A DNA stretch of 64,000 nt, from positions 157,362,246 through 157,426,245 of the forward strand of contig CM045763.1 of NCBI GenBank assembly GCA_025200525.1, given 5' to 3'. Position 1 is the stretch's first letter, and every line of letters begins with the position of its first letter. This document shows positions 33,884-43,484 of the stretch, piece by piece. The DNA comes from Camellia lanceoleosa (taxonomy: Eukaryota > Streptophyta > Magnoliopsida > Ericales > Theaceae). Under the pieces are notes generated by a model. It saw nothing but the letters and a program-made list of their open reading frames with translations. It was not told where the DNA came from and searched no databases. A program made the position numbers and the translations under genes.

Positions 33884-33900
33884 TTGGCGCCGTCTGTAGG
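33884..33900 (+). promoter_or_regulatory. Primer-binding site of element F
   Basis: TTGGCGCCGTCTGTAGG is the TGGCGCC-type primer site seen in many plant Gypsy elements. The matching tRNA was not determined. Confidence 0.75.
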
Positions 33901-34124
33901 AATACTGTAGCACATGCATGGCAGGTGTGACGAAAGATCCTTCGGTAGTCACTGACTACCTTACGCCACGAGATGATACCACTCCAAGCAACATGACTGG
34001 GCCAGAGAACATTACCGCATGAAGGGCCTTGAACTTCGAATCAGTTGCCCAGACCTCACCCTCAACATCAGCACAAGAGACAATGCAAGTGATTATGGAT
34101 CAGGCGAAGTAAAATGAACAGAGG

Positions 34125-35482
34125 TTGGAAAACATGATGGCTGAGAATGAGCGCCTTCAACAGGATTTGGCCTTGGAGGTGGCAAAATCCCAACAGGCCG
34201 CGCGCCAAGATCCAGGACGACCTCTGAGAATGGATGGTCGACGACCTCGAATTCGGAGACATGATAGTGGCAGTGATTCTGACTCATCATCTCCAGAATC
34301 CAAAAAGAAGGGACGAGTAGAAGTCTCCAGTTCTTCTGAAGGAAGTCCGCGTGCACGAAATAACCGAAGAACATTTGATTCAGACGAAGAGGATCAACAT
34401 GACCCCTTTGTGCGACGGATCGCAAGGGCAGTGCTACCTAAAAAGTTCAAAGCTCCATCGTTCACCTTATACGATGGAAAATCAGAGCCCATTAAGCACA
34501 TTCATCATTATAAGCAAGCCATGATGCTTCATGCAGACAACGAGGCCCTCATGTGTCGAATATTTCCGAGCAGTTCTGGACCATTGGCCATCAGATGGTA
34601 TTATAAGTTGGAACAAGCATCGATTAAAAGCTTCCATCAACTCCAAAAATCCTTCAGGGCAAGGTTCATCACCAATAAGGTCCAGCCGAAGCAGGCCGAT
34701 TCTCTCTAGCAATGCAAATCCAACCAAGGGAACCCTACGTGCATATTCGGCACGCTATTAGGAATGCTTTAATCTAGTAGATGATGCCTGCAATGACTCG
34801 ATGGCCATCACCGTCTTTAAAATGGGATTGCATCCTGATAGTGCCCTCCGCAACTCCTTGACCAAAAGGCCCCCTAAAACAGTCTGCTCATTAATGAAGA
34901 AAGTCGAGGAATACTGCAAAGTGGAAGATGACGCCCTGCGGGTCAAAGCCGAGCATATATAAGGCCAACAAGACAGCCCCATCTGAAATCATTCAGCCGA
35001 TCAATTCTATACCATCACGGAGCCCTAAACCACGGAATCGGACTAAACGAGACAAAAGACGAGATTCGCGCCGATCACGTGACCAACGTTCACACCGAGC
35101 TAATGAACAACTTCAAGTGGATAGCAGGTGTATAAGGCGCGCAGACAAGAAATATACGGAGTTCTCGGAGCCGATCAGCACGGTCATGTCTAAAGTTCAA
35201 CACCTTCCATTTTTCAAATGGCCACCCAAGATGGTAGGACCTCCCGACACGAGGAGATGGGATAGGCAGTGTGAATATTACAAAGACCACGGTCATGATA
35301 CCGACAGTTGTTATGCGTTGAAGGATCACCTTGAGGAGTTGGTACAAGACGGTCAGCTTAAGCAACACGTCCGAAAGAATGACTCAACCAAAACAGTTGC
35401 TTTACGGCAGGATTCACCTCCACTCAGCGTAATCCATATGATATACAGCTTGCCGACGGCACCCGCGGTACATACAATTTAG
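34125..35482 (+). pseudogene. Tat-lineage gag remnant
   Basis: An acidic/Ser-rich N-terminal part (DSGSDSDSSSPESKKKGR) is followed by the Tat gag core: FKAPSFTLYDGKSEPIKHIH and SFHQLQKSFRARF to about 34,709. After a stop and a frame change, the C-terminal part includes WDRQCEYYKDHGHDTDSCYA then LKDHLEELVQDGQL (near 35,255-35,360), the zinc-knuckle-like motif of this lineage. The reading frame differs between the two parts, so gag cannot be made intact. An upstream ATG at 33,918 opens a short frame that soon stops. Confidence 0.82.
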
Positions 35483-35538
35483 TCGCATCCTAACCCCTAA
35501 GAGCAAATCACACCAGCGAAACGGCCGCATGAAGCTAT

Positions 35539-35830
35539 GAGTATTACTTTCGATGATTCTGATTTGGTCAGCGTAACGCTCCCCCACATTGATCCTTTGG
35601 TCATTAAACTACGCGTAGACCGATTCACCGTTGAGCGTGTTCTCATTGACCAAGGGAGTACTTCGGAAGTTATGTACTAGAAGACCTTCGTCAAACTCGG
35701 CTTCACTGAGTCGGACATGTCTCCAGCTCATTATCCGTTATTCGACTCAACGCTAATCTAGAATATCCATTGGGCAAAATCACACTACCAGTTTGGGCGG
35801 GCTCCTGATCAGTGGATATAGAATTTTTGG
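35539..35830 (+). pseudogene. Tat-lineage protease remnant
   Basis: The active-site region reads VERVLIDQGSTSEVMY followed by TAG at about 35,678; the DQGS form is typical of this lineage. Further stops follow. The segment lies between gag and reverse transcriptase as expected. Confidence 0.7.
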
Positions 35831-35877
35831 TTGTCAAGCTTCCTTCGCTGTATAATCTCATCATGGGATGAACTTGG

Positions 35878-37116
35878 TTGCATACCATGCAGGCCGTGCC
35901 AAGCACCTATCATCAACTACTTCGCTTTCCGACTGAACGCAGCATTGAGCAAATTCGAGGTTCCCAGAAATCGGCGCAGGCATGTTATCTTCTTGCCGCA
36001 AATACACCAAGAGAGCTGGAAGTGAATTCAATTGAGGTGCCGAATCGAGAGAGCCTTGACGACGTTGGGCGGCTCCCAAGTGAAAAGGCAACCGGAGCCC
36101 TGGATCGAGTTGAAATTGACGGGAATCCTGATAAGTTCTTCATGGTCGGTGCTTTCCTGAATAAAGTCAACAGGCAGGAGCTAATTTTCTTCTTACTCGG
36201 CAACCTTGATGTATTTTCATGGTCACCATATGAGATGCCGGGGGTGGATCCATCCGTGTCTCAGCACCGCTTAAACGTTAATCCCAAATGTAAGCCGATT
36301 ATTCAGAAAAGCCAGCGGTCAGCCGTGAACCACAGTACTGCCATTGTTAAAGAAGTTGACCAGTTGCTTGATGTCGGGGCAATCTGCGAAGTAACCTATC
36401 CTACATGGTTGTTGAATACTGTGGTTGTAAAGAAGAAAAATGGAACTTGGCGTGTTTGTGTAGATTTCACGGACTTAAACAAATCTTGTCCCAAGGATTG
36501 TTTTCCCCTCCCTAGAATAGACCAACTCGTAGATGCAATGGCACATCATCAACGTATGAGCTTCTTGGATGTATACAGAGGCTACCATCAGATTGCCATG
36601 CATTCGGAGGACCAAGACAAAACTGCATTCCTCACCCCCAGAGGAGCCTATTGCTATAAGGTTATGAATGTGGGGGCAACCTACCAAAGACTAGTCACTG
36701 CCATATTCAAGGAGCAACTCGACCATACTATGGAAGTGTACATCGATGATATGGTGGTCAAGTCCAAAGAAGAGAAAACTCATCTAGCCGATCTGGAAGA
36801 GACATTCGGCATTCTTCGCAAATATAAAATGAAGCTGAACGCTTCCAACTGTGCCTTTGGCATCGGATCTGGCAAATTCCTTGGCTACATTGTTAACCAC
36901 TGCGGAATCGAAGCCAACCCGAGGCAAATCACAGCAATTCTAGAACTCGACTCTCCTCGGTCGGTCAAAGAGGTTCAAAAGCTGATGGGAATGGCCGCTG
37001 CACTCAACAGGTTCATCAGTCGTTCCACAAATCGCTGCCGACAATTCTTTATACCCTTCGGAAGGGTAAAGCTTTTGATTGGACCCTCGAGTGCGAAGCC
37101 GCTTTGGACGGTTTGA
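35878..37116 (+). pseudogene. Tat-lineage reverse transcriptase remnant
   Basis: A 412-codon open stretch covers most of the enzyme: FPLPRIDQLVDAMAHHQ, MSFLDVYRGYHQIAMHSEDQ, KTAFLTPRGAYCYKVM, and the catalytic motif VYIDDMVVKS with both Asp residues intact. The chain goes out of frame near 37,030, where the connection to RNase H shifts. The N-terminal 90 or so codons include a spacer with its own disruptions upstream. It copied element RNA into DNA when active. LNKSCPKDCFPLPRIDQ places it in the Tat/Athila branch, not with the chromovirus it interrupts. Confidence 0.88.
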
Positions 37117-37560
37117 AGACTTACCTCCTATCAGTTCCACTCTTGACAACACCTTCGGCAGGTGATCCACTTATTTTATATCTGGCAGTTTCTGACCGAG
37201 TCGTCAGTGCCGTACTGTTAAAGGAAGAATTAGGAGAGCAGCGGCTAGTTTATTATGTGAGTAAAGCAATGGTTAATGCCGAAACACATTACCGTCCATT
37301 GGAAAAACTCATCCTTGCTTTCGTCATGGAAGCAAGAAAATTGATGCATTATTTTCAGGAGCATACGATTGGGGTACTAACGGACTACCCCCTCTGGTCA
37401 GTACTCCGTAGTACAGAAGCATCAGGGCGCATCTCAAATTAGGTTCTCAAACTCAGCCAATACGATATTCAATTTCTGCCCAGAACCTCAATCAAGGGGC
37501 AAGTGCTCGCCGACTTTGTGGTTGAATTCACTGGATGTTTCGCCGACTTTAAGTCTAATC
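37104..37560 (+). pseudogene. Retroviral-type RNase H remnant
   Basis: GDPLILYLAVSDRVVSAVLL, YVSKAMVNAETHYRPLEKL and YFQEHTIGVLTDYPLWSVLR match the first RNase H of Tat elements. The open stretch ends with TAG after SGRISN (37,440); the conserved tail continues past it (FLPRTSIKGQVLADFVVEFT). Confidence 0.78.
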
Positions 37561-37610
37561 AAATTCAACCTAAGTCGAGCTGGAGAATTTATGTTAGGGA
37601 CATTTGGTAG

Positions 37611-38126
37611 TTGTATTGTGACAGATCATCCAACCAACGTGGCAATGGGGCGGGCGTAGTGATCATGGCTCCTAACGGGGTGATAATCGAGCAGGCTGTC
37701 AAACTGGGCTTCAAAGCATCGAACAATGAGGCTGAATACGAAGCATTGTTAACCGACTTACGAAATGCACTTCTCCTTGGTGCTCAGCGTCTGCTTATCT
37801 TCTGCGACTCAAAGCTAGTCATCAACCAATTGAAGGGGGAATACGCAACCAAAAATGACCGTATTGCAGTTTACATGAAAACGGCGAATTCTTTGCTGGC
37901 AAAATTCGACCACCATGAATTAAATCAAATAACCCCAGATCAGAACACACATGCAGACGCCTTGGCTTGCCTAGCCTCCGCCACCAACTCAGAAATTAAA
38001 CGGACAATTGAAGTAGGATTCATCCCTGAGCCGAGCATTGCGCCCTCAGAGTCAATTCAAATCAATATCATAGAATCAGGTCCAAGTTGGATAGACCCCA
38101 TCACTGCATTTCTATCTTCCAAATAG
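37611..38126 (+). pseudogene. Second (archaeal-like) RNase H of the Tat lineage
   Basis: The domain has the layout of the extra RNase H that plant Tat elements carry: YCDRSSNQRGNGAGVVI, ASNNEAEYEALLTDLRNAL (Glu), LLIFCDSKLVINQLKGEY (Asp) and QNTHADALACLAS (Asp). The first motif keeps its Asp but has Arg where Gly is usual. Its open stretch of 171 codons is complete for the domain. Gaining this domain is known to define the lineage, so it firmly classifies element F. TAG just upstream separates it from the first RNase H. Confidence 0.82.
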
Positions 38127-38226
38127 CTCCCGACAGACAACAAAGAAACGCATAAACTGCGAAACAAAGCCTTGCGATATTACTTAGATCCGCAAGGAAA
38201 GCTCTATAAAAAAATCCCTTTATGGT

Positions 38227-39310
38227 CCATACCTAGAATGCGTTCATCCGGATAAAGTCGAAGAACTCTTGACTGAAATACACAAAGGTTGTTGTGGTGC
38301 CCATCCAGGCGGGCGTTTTTTGGCTCATCGAGCTGTAACACAGGGGTACTACTGGTCGACCATGAGAGCTGATGCCGAGTGCTACGTCAAGAAGTGTGAA
38401 CCGTGCCAGAAGTTTTCCCCTCTAACTCATTTGCCTGCTAAGGAGTTGAGCTCAATCACCAGTCCTTGGTCGTTCGCTCAATGGGGGCTTGATATCATCG
38501 GGCCGTTGCCACGGGCCCCAGGGAACAAGCTATTCTTGATTGTCGCGACAGATTACTTTACAAAATGGGTCAAAACGGAGGCACTAACACACATTCGAGA
38601 TACTAATGTTAGGCGTTTTGTATGGAAAAATATCATAACACGATTCGGCATTCCAAGAGCACTCATTTCAAACAACAGCACCCAGTTTGATTGTGGCGTC
38701 TAACAAGAATTATGCAGCACGTATGGTATTCGGCCCTATTTCTCCACCCCGGCTTATCCACAAAGCAATGGTCAAGCTAAAGCCTCCAACAAAGCCATCT
38801 TGGACGGCATCAAGAAGAGGCCGGAGAAAGCTAAAGGTAGATGGGTTGAAGAATTGCCCAGTATGTTGTGGGCTCATCGCACTACTCCGAGGCGATCCAC
38901 TAGGGAAACACCGTTTGCTTTATGCTTTAGAACCCAAGCAATCATCCCCCTAGAGATCGACCTCCCAACCTTGAAATTGAAAGTTTTTGATATGGGCCGA
39001 AATGACATGATGTCGGCCTTCGATTTGACTCTGATTGAAGAACGACGACATGCGTTCTTGCATCCTCGGCACGTAAGACAGAATACCGCTAAGTCGTATA
39101 ATCAACGAGTTCAGCTACACCGTTATACACCAGGAGAATTGGTCCTCAAGAAAGTACTTCCCACTGCTAGGAATCCGGCTGACGGAAAACTGGGTCCTAA
39201 CTGGGATGGCCCCTATCAAATCGATTCAATCGTAGGAACAGGGGCATATTAGCTCAAAGACATGTTTGCTAGAAGTTTTCCACGTCCTTGGAATTCCACC
39301 CATTTGTGTA
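38227..39310 (+). pseudogene. Tat-lineage integrase remnant, catalytic residues lost
   Basis: The zinc-binding part is HKGCCGAHPGGR...CEPCQKF. The core follows with WGLDIIGPLPRAPGNKLFLI (first Asp), but the second motif reads LISNNSTQFD, with Asn at the catalytic Asp. The third motif, after a frame break near 38,700, reads NGQAKASNKAILDGIKKR, with Lys at the catalytic Glu. The C-terminal part runs to GPNWDGPYQIDSIVGTGAY, a TAG (39,250), and LCKFYH. Two of three catalytic residues are replaced, so it could not integrate DNA even without the frameshift. No chromodomain is seen. Confidence 0.85.
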
Positions 39311-39414
39311 AATTTTATCATTAACCTAACTTGTGGGGCATGATAACTTGTTTTGAATGTTCGCCGTGTACAACTTTCGCTTTTATAATGCAGGACTTCT
39401 TATCACTGTATGAA

Positions 39415-39456
39415 ATTTTAGTTCGGCAAATCAAAAGCCTCCGGATTTGGAGCGCC
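39415..39456 (+). repeat. Start of element F 3' array, left of the nested solo LTR
   Basis: AAGCCTCCGGATTTGGAGCG is the end of one 101-bp unit. It is cut after GCGCC, the left target duplication of the solo LTR, and continues at 41,551. Confidence 0.8.
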
Positions 39457-40375
39457 TGTAATAACCCGACCCTCGTAAATGATTTTGGTATCTTTTCAGT
39501 CCACTATGTTGTGCTTCCGAATGCTTGTTGAGAAACTCTATGTTAAATTTTGTTGAACTCAGTGAAGTTTAGAACCATAGGTTCCTATCTGTCCATAAGA
39601 ACATTATCTGTTACATTTAGAATGTTTAATCTAAAATTGGAAGCCGTAGAGGCTTAATTATCTGAAATGACCCTGATATTTGGAATTAGCATAATTTTTA
39701 GATAATAATATGCATTTCTGTGAAAATTCAATTTAGAATGTGTAAACTGATTCAGTTTTGTCCTTATCTCACCTTAGTTATGCATATATATATATATATA
39801 TAATTATGCTTTCATATGTGTTGGACTCAAGAACTTTAGATATCACAAATATATCTTTGGAGAGAAAGAAGGAGGGAGGAATCTAGGAGAGAGCATTAAC
39901 AAAGAAAAGAATCTAAGAAAAATTGAGAAGCTCCTTTAAGATTGAAGTCCATGGTGAGATTAAGCCATCTAATTTCATCCTTTTCTTGCTTTAGGTAGAA
40001 ATCTCTTTGGTGTAATGTGATGTGGTGTTGTAATGGAAGTTTTGAGTGTGGGTGTGAAGAAGGAACATGTTAATTTCATCATTCATTTGTTTTCCTCAAC
40101 TTAATTTATCTAGTAAGAAGATGCATTTGGTTTCCTTAGCTATCAAGTTTATATTCATCCTTGTGATCATGGTTATATGTGTGTGTGAATATGGAATTAA
40201 TGTATGTTTGTGAGCTAAGGGTTGTTGATTTCATTCATAAGAGGTTGATGTGTGTAAATGTAATCTTCTTTACATGATTTTTAAACATATTGGAAGCCTT
40301 GTGATCAGTTACAAAAAATGGGGTTTTGTTTGAGAAAAGTGGTCGGTAATCGGGAGTCAAGGAGCGCGGCCGGAA

Positions 40376-40492
40376 CAACTCTTTGACGCGGCGGGAGTCA
40401 CGGCCGCACGTGTGGGGAAAATGGGAAAAGATGGAGGTGGGTTCTGCCTAAAAAGCACGTGCGGGGGATTTTGCCGCACGTGTGGCCCAGGG
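40376..40492. promoter_or_regulatory. CACGTG palindrome cluster in solo LTR G
   Basis: CCGCACGTGTGG (40,404-40,415), AGCACGTGCGG (40,454-40,464) and CCGCACGTGTGG (40,474-40,485) are three G-boxes within 80 bases. Related LTRs carry other palindromes in a comparable cluster. Confidence 0.6.
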
Positions 40493-40845
40493 TGGAAAAA
40501 TTGGGATGCTCCATTTTGCGTGTCGAACTCTCTAAAATTGTCAGAATCTACATTTGATATTATTTTGATGTCTTTTAATTCAGTCAAAGTTAGCGAATCG
40601 AAGAATGAGTAAATAAAGAAAAGAGAACTAATTTTTGATCTTGTGTGTGTGTAGGACAGACTCCAAGAGAAACAAGCGCTCCACCTCGACACTGTGAGTA
40701 ATAGTACAACCAACGTACCTCTATCTACTGTTATTATCTACTGTTATTAACAATCAGTTTCCGTAAATTACCACATTACCATGTGAATAGAGTGAACTCA
40801 ATAAAAATGTGAACAAGGAAGGAAATTTATACCTCTGTATATTTC

Positions 40846-40990
40846 TAAGCCGAGAGGCTGTTCTGTTAAGCCGATAGGCTGTTCTGTTAAGCCAAAAGGC
40901 TGTTCTGTAAACTTCTGGGCCGAAAGGCTGTTCTGTAATGTCTGGGCCAATAGGCCGTTCTGTTATAACTAGGCCCAAGGCCGTTCTGAG
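40846..40990. repeat. About 22-bp tandem repeat in solo LTR G
   Basis: AAGCCGATAGGCTGTTCTGT repeats about six times with spacing of 22-30 bases. Each unit can pair GCC with GGC as a small hairpin. Confidence 0.75.
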
Positions 40991-41550
40991 AAATATTATA
41001 GTATCGGACTAACTATTGAGATTCCATTTTTGCTACTACACTGTTATGCATTATGATTAAAGTTGAATTTTAGACTGTTGTGCTGTTATTCACTGAGCTT
41101 GTCTCACGTTGTAATTTATCTGATTCTGTAGGTAATCAACTTGGAGGTTAGTCCTAGCATTGGTATCATCTATCTTTTGTCAAGCTAAGGACAACCAGGC
41201 ACTTCGAAAAGCCCTTTTCATGCTAGTGTAGTTTTGCTAAACTTTGTCCTTTTTGGCAATATGTTTTGTTGGCCAAAGTTGAATGTATCTAATGTTTTGA
41301 TGTATGCCCAATTTTTGGGCTGAACTTGTATTGGTTATGTATGTAACTTAATCTCGGATGCATGTTCACAATATAGTAAATTCCGAGTCGTGGTCCTGGC
41401 ATATTTATAGTTACTTAATGGATGTATCTGTCTGTTATTCTACTATATTAACGCTTCCATTCAGGCCCCGAATATCATATAGAGCTGGTTAAGTGTCTGT
41501 TTCTGATCAAATCATGCCCAAAACTTTTAGGGGCGAGTTTGGGATGTGAC

Positions 41551-42565
41551 AACGCCCTTCGTGGATTTCACGATTGGCCAAGATAAAAGCCTCCGAATTC
41601 AGAGCCCCATTCGTGACTTGTTTGGGCCAAGTAAGCCTCCGGATTTGGAGTGCCCTTCGTGGATTTCACGATTGACCCAGATAAAAGTCTCCGAATTCGG
41701 AGCCCCATTCGTGAGTGACACGTTTGGGCCAAGTAAGCCTCTGGATTTGGAGCGCCCTTCGTGAATTTCACGATTGGCCATGATAAAAGCCTCCGAATTC
41801 GAAGCCCCATCCATGAATGACACGTTTGGGCCGAGTAAGCCTCCGGATTCGGAGCGCCCCTCGTGGATTTCATGATTGGCCAGGATAAAAGCCTTCGAAT
41901 TCGGAGCCCCATCCGTGAATGACACATTCGGCCGAGTAAGCCTCTGGATTCGGAGCGCCCTTCGTGGATTTCATGATTGGCCAAGAGAAAAGCCTCCGAA
42001 TTCGAAGCCCCATCTGTGAATGACACATTTGGGCCGAGTAAGCCTCCGGATCGGACCGCCCTTCGTGGATTTCATTATTGGCCAAGAGAAAAGCCTCCGA
42101 ATTCAGAGCCCCATCCGTGAATGACACACTAAGCCGAGTAAGCCTCCGGATTCATAGCGCCCTTCGTGGATTTCACGATTGGCCAAGAGAAAAGCCTCCG
42201 AATTCGAAGGCTCATCCATGAATAACACGTTGGGCCGAGTAAGCCTTCGGATTCAGAGCCCCCTTCGTCGATTTCATGATTGGCCAAGGGAAAGGCCTCC
42301 GAATTTAGAGCCCCATCCATGAATGACACGTTGGGCCGAGTAAGCCTCCGGATTCGGAGCGCCCTTCGTGGAATTCATGGTTGGTCAAGATAAAAGCCTT
42401 CGAATTCGGAGTCCCATCCGTGCAAGACATGTTTGGGCCGAACGAGCCTTCGAATTTGGAGCGCCCTTCATGGACCGATTGGCCAAGGAAATAAGCCTCC
42501 GAATATGGAGCGCCCTTCATGGAAACCACGTTTAGCTAAGGCAAAACGCCTTCGAATTCGGCACT
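41551..42565. repeat. 101-bp tandem array, 3' untranslated region of element F
   Basis: CTTCGTGG recurs at about 41,556, 41,655, 41,757, 41,859, 41,960, 42,060, 42,162, 42,263, 42,363 and 42,466, a period of 99-102. Each unit holds two near-identical palindromic sites, CTCCGAATTCGGAG and CTCCGGATTCGGAG. Tandem arrays in the 3' untranslated region are known for Tat/Ogre elements. Minus-strand open frames through the array are artefacts. No 3' LTR of element F follows. Confidence 0.88.
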
Positions 42566-42690
42566 GCTTCCTCAAGAAGCTAAACCCAAGGGTTCAAAAG
42601 GTTCAAGCTTCCTCAAGAAGCTAAAACCAAGGGTTCAAAAGGTTCAAGCTTCCTCAAGAAGCTAAAACAGGAGGTTCAAAAGGGTCAAGC
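42566..42690. repeat. 41-bp tandem repeat (3 copies)
   Basis: GCTTCCTCAAGAAGC (self-pairing GCTTC/GAAGC) starts at 42,566, 42,607 and 42,648, each followed by GGGTTCAAAAGG or a variant. Confidence 0.8.
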
Positions 42691-42699
42691 CTCCCCAAG

Positions 42700-42978
42700 A
42701 AGAGGTCTCAGCTAGAAAAAGAGCCAATCGGCAAACAAAGATGGCCGACCGACCACAAAAGATGTCGACCGGCCACCAAAGGTGCGACCACCAACCCATC
42801 ACCAGTGGCCTCAAGCCACGTTCAATCAAGCCATAAAAAATAGAAATCGAGAGGTCTTGAGGCAAGGCACGCGGCCGAAACCTCTGAGAACTCAAAACGA
42901 ACACGAACATGGATGATCACCGAGTGTTCAAACGGTAACGTCCAAGTCTTGAGGACGGTCAAAAATGGGGTGTCTACA
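42700..42978 (-). mobile_element. LARD-family LTR D, start fragment (minus strand)
   Basis: Reverse-complemented, it begins TGTAGACACCCCATTTTTGA at 42,978 and matches the first ~280 bases of LTR 1, including a decayed GGCCGG cluster 1 (42,735-42,790). With 27,908-28,436 it makes the two ends of one LTR whose middle is missing. Confidence 0.8.
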
Positions 42979-43484
42979 CCTTTAGGATCACGATCTTTCC
43001 ATAGCAGATCATTCCTCACTTATATCATCCCACCCAATTACTAGTATTCTTTCTGTGAAACACATAGTTCTGCATGTGCACACACCTATTCTACTAAGGG
43101 AATTGTGGTTTGAGGGGTCCGGCACCTTTTCTGTGTTAAATGTAGTTTGATGTTGCATCTACATCCCTTTATGGTATTTATGTGGTTTTGCACTGCTTGT
43201 GGTTTGATGATTCAATTACATTGTATATCATGTGCATTGTTTCGTTGTATTGCGTATCGTTTGTATTGTTTTGTTACATTGTGTATCATTTTGCATTCTG
43301 TTCCTGAACTATGCTGGTTTGATTCCTTGCAAAGGGATACGTATGCAACCTTCAGGTTCAACCAACTGCATCGCATTTTGTTTGTTTGCCCAAGTCTTAC
43401 GGCCTTGTCAAAATGGGTCGTCTCTGGGCTTTGACATTCACTCACGTCATTTCATGACTCTGAGCTCTATCAAAGAGGGGCAAT
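42979..43484 (+). other. Element C: 3' internal remnant and polypurine tract
   Basis: It begins TTAGGATCACGATC, like element A near 3850, and includes ACATAGTTCTGCATGTG. It lacks the large arrays of A and B. It ends ATCAAAGAGGGGCAAT before the LTR. Confidence 0.75.

Larger units (their letters stand above)
39457..41550 (+). mobile_element. Gypsy solo LTR G in the 3' array of element F
   Basis: It runs from TGTAATAACCCG to GGGATGTGACA, 2,094 bp, with GCGCC before and ACGCC after. The uninterrupted array elsewhere reads GGAGCGCCCTTCGTGG, so removing the LTR and one duplication restores a normal unit; one G>A change explains the mismatch. No primer site or polypurine tract adjoins it. An AT repeat lies at about 39,785-39,803. 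Confidence 0.9.

Noticed and set aside
41568..42529. Long minus-strand frames with repeated NSEAFLLANHEIHEG-like units
   Set aside because: A 101-bp unit leaves a frame open by chance and rotates it each unit; this is the 3' array of the Tat element.
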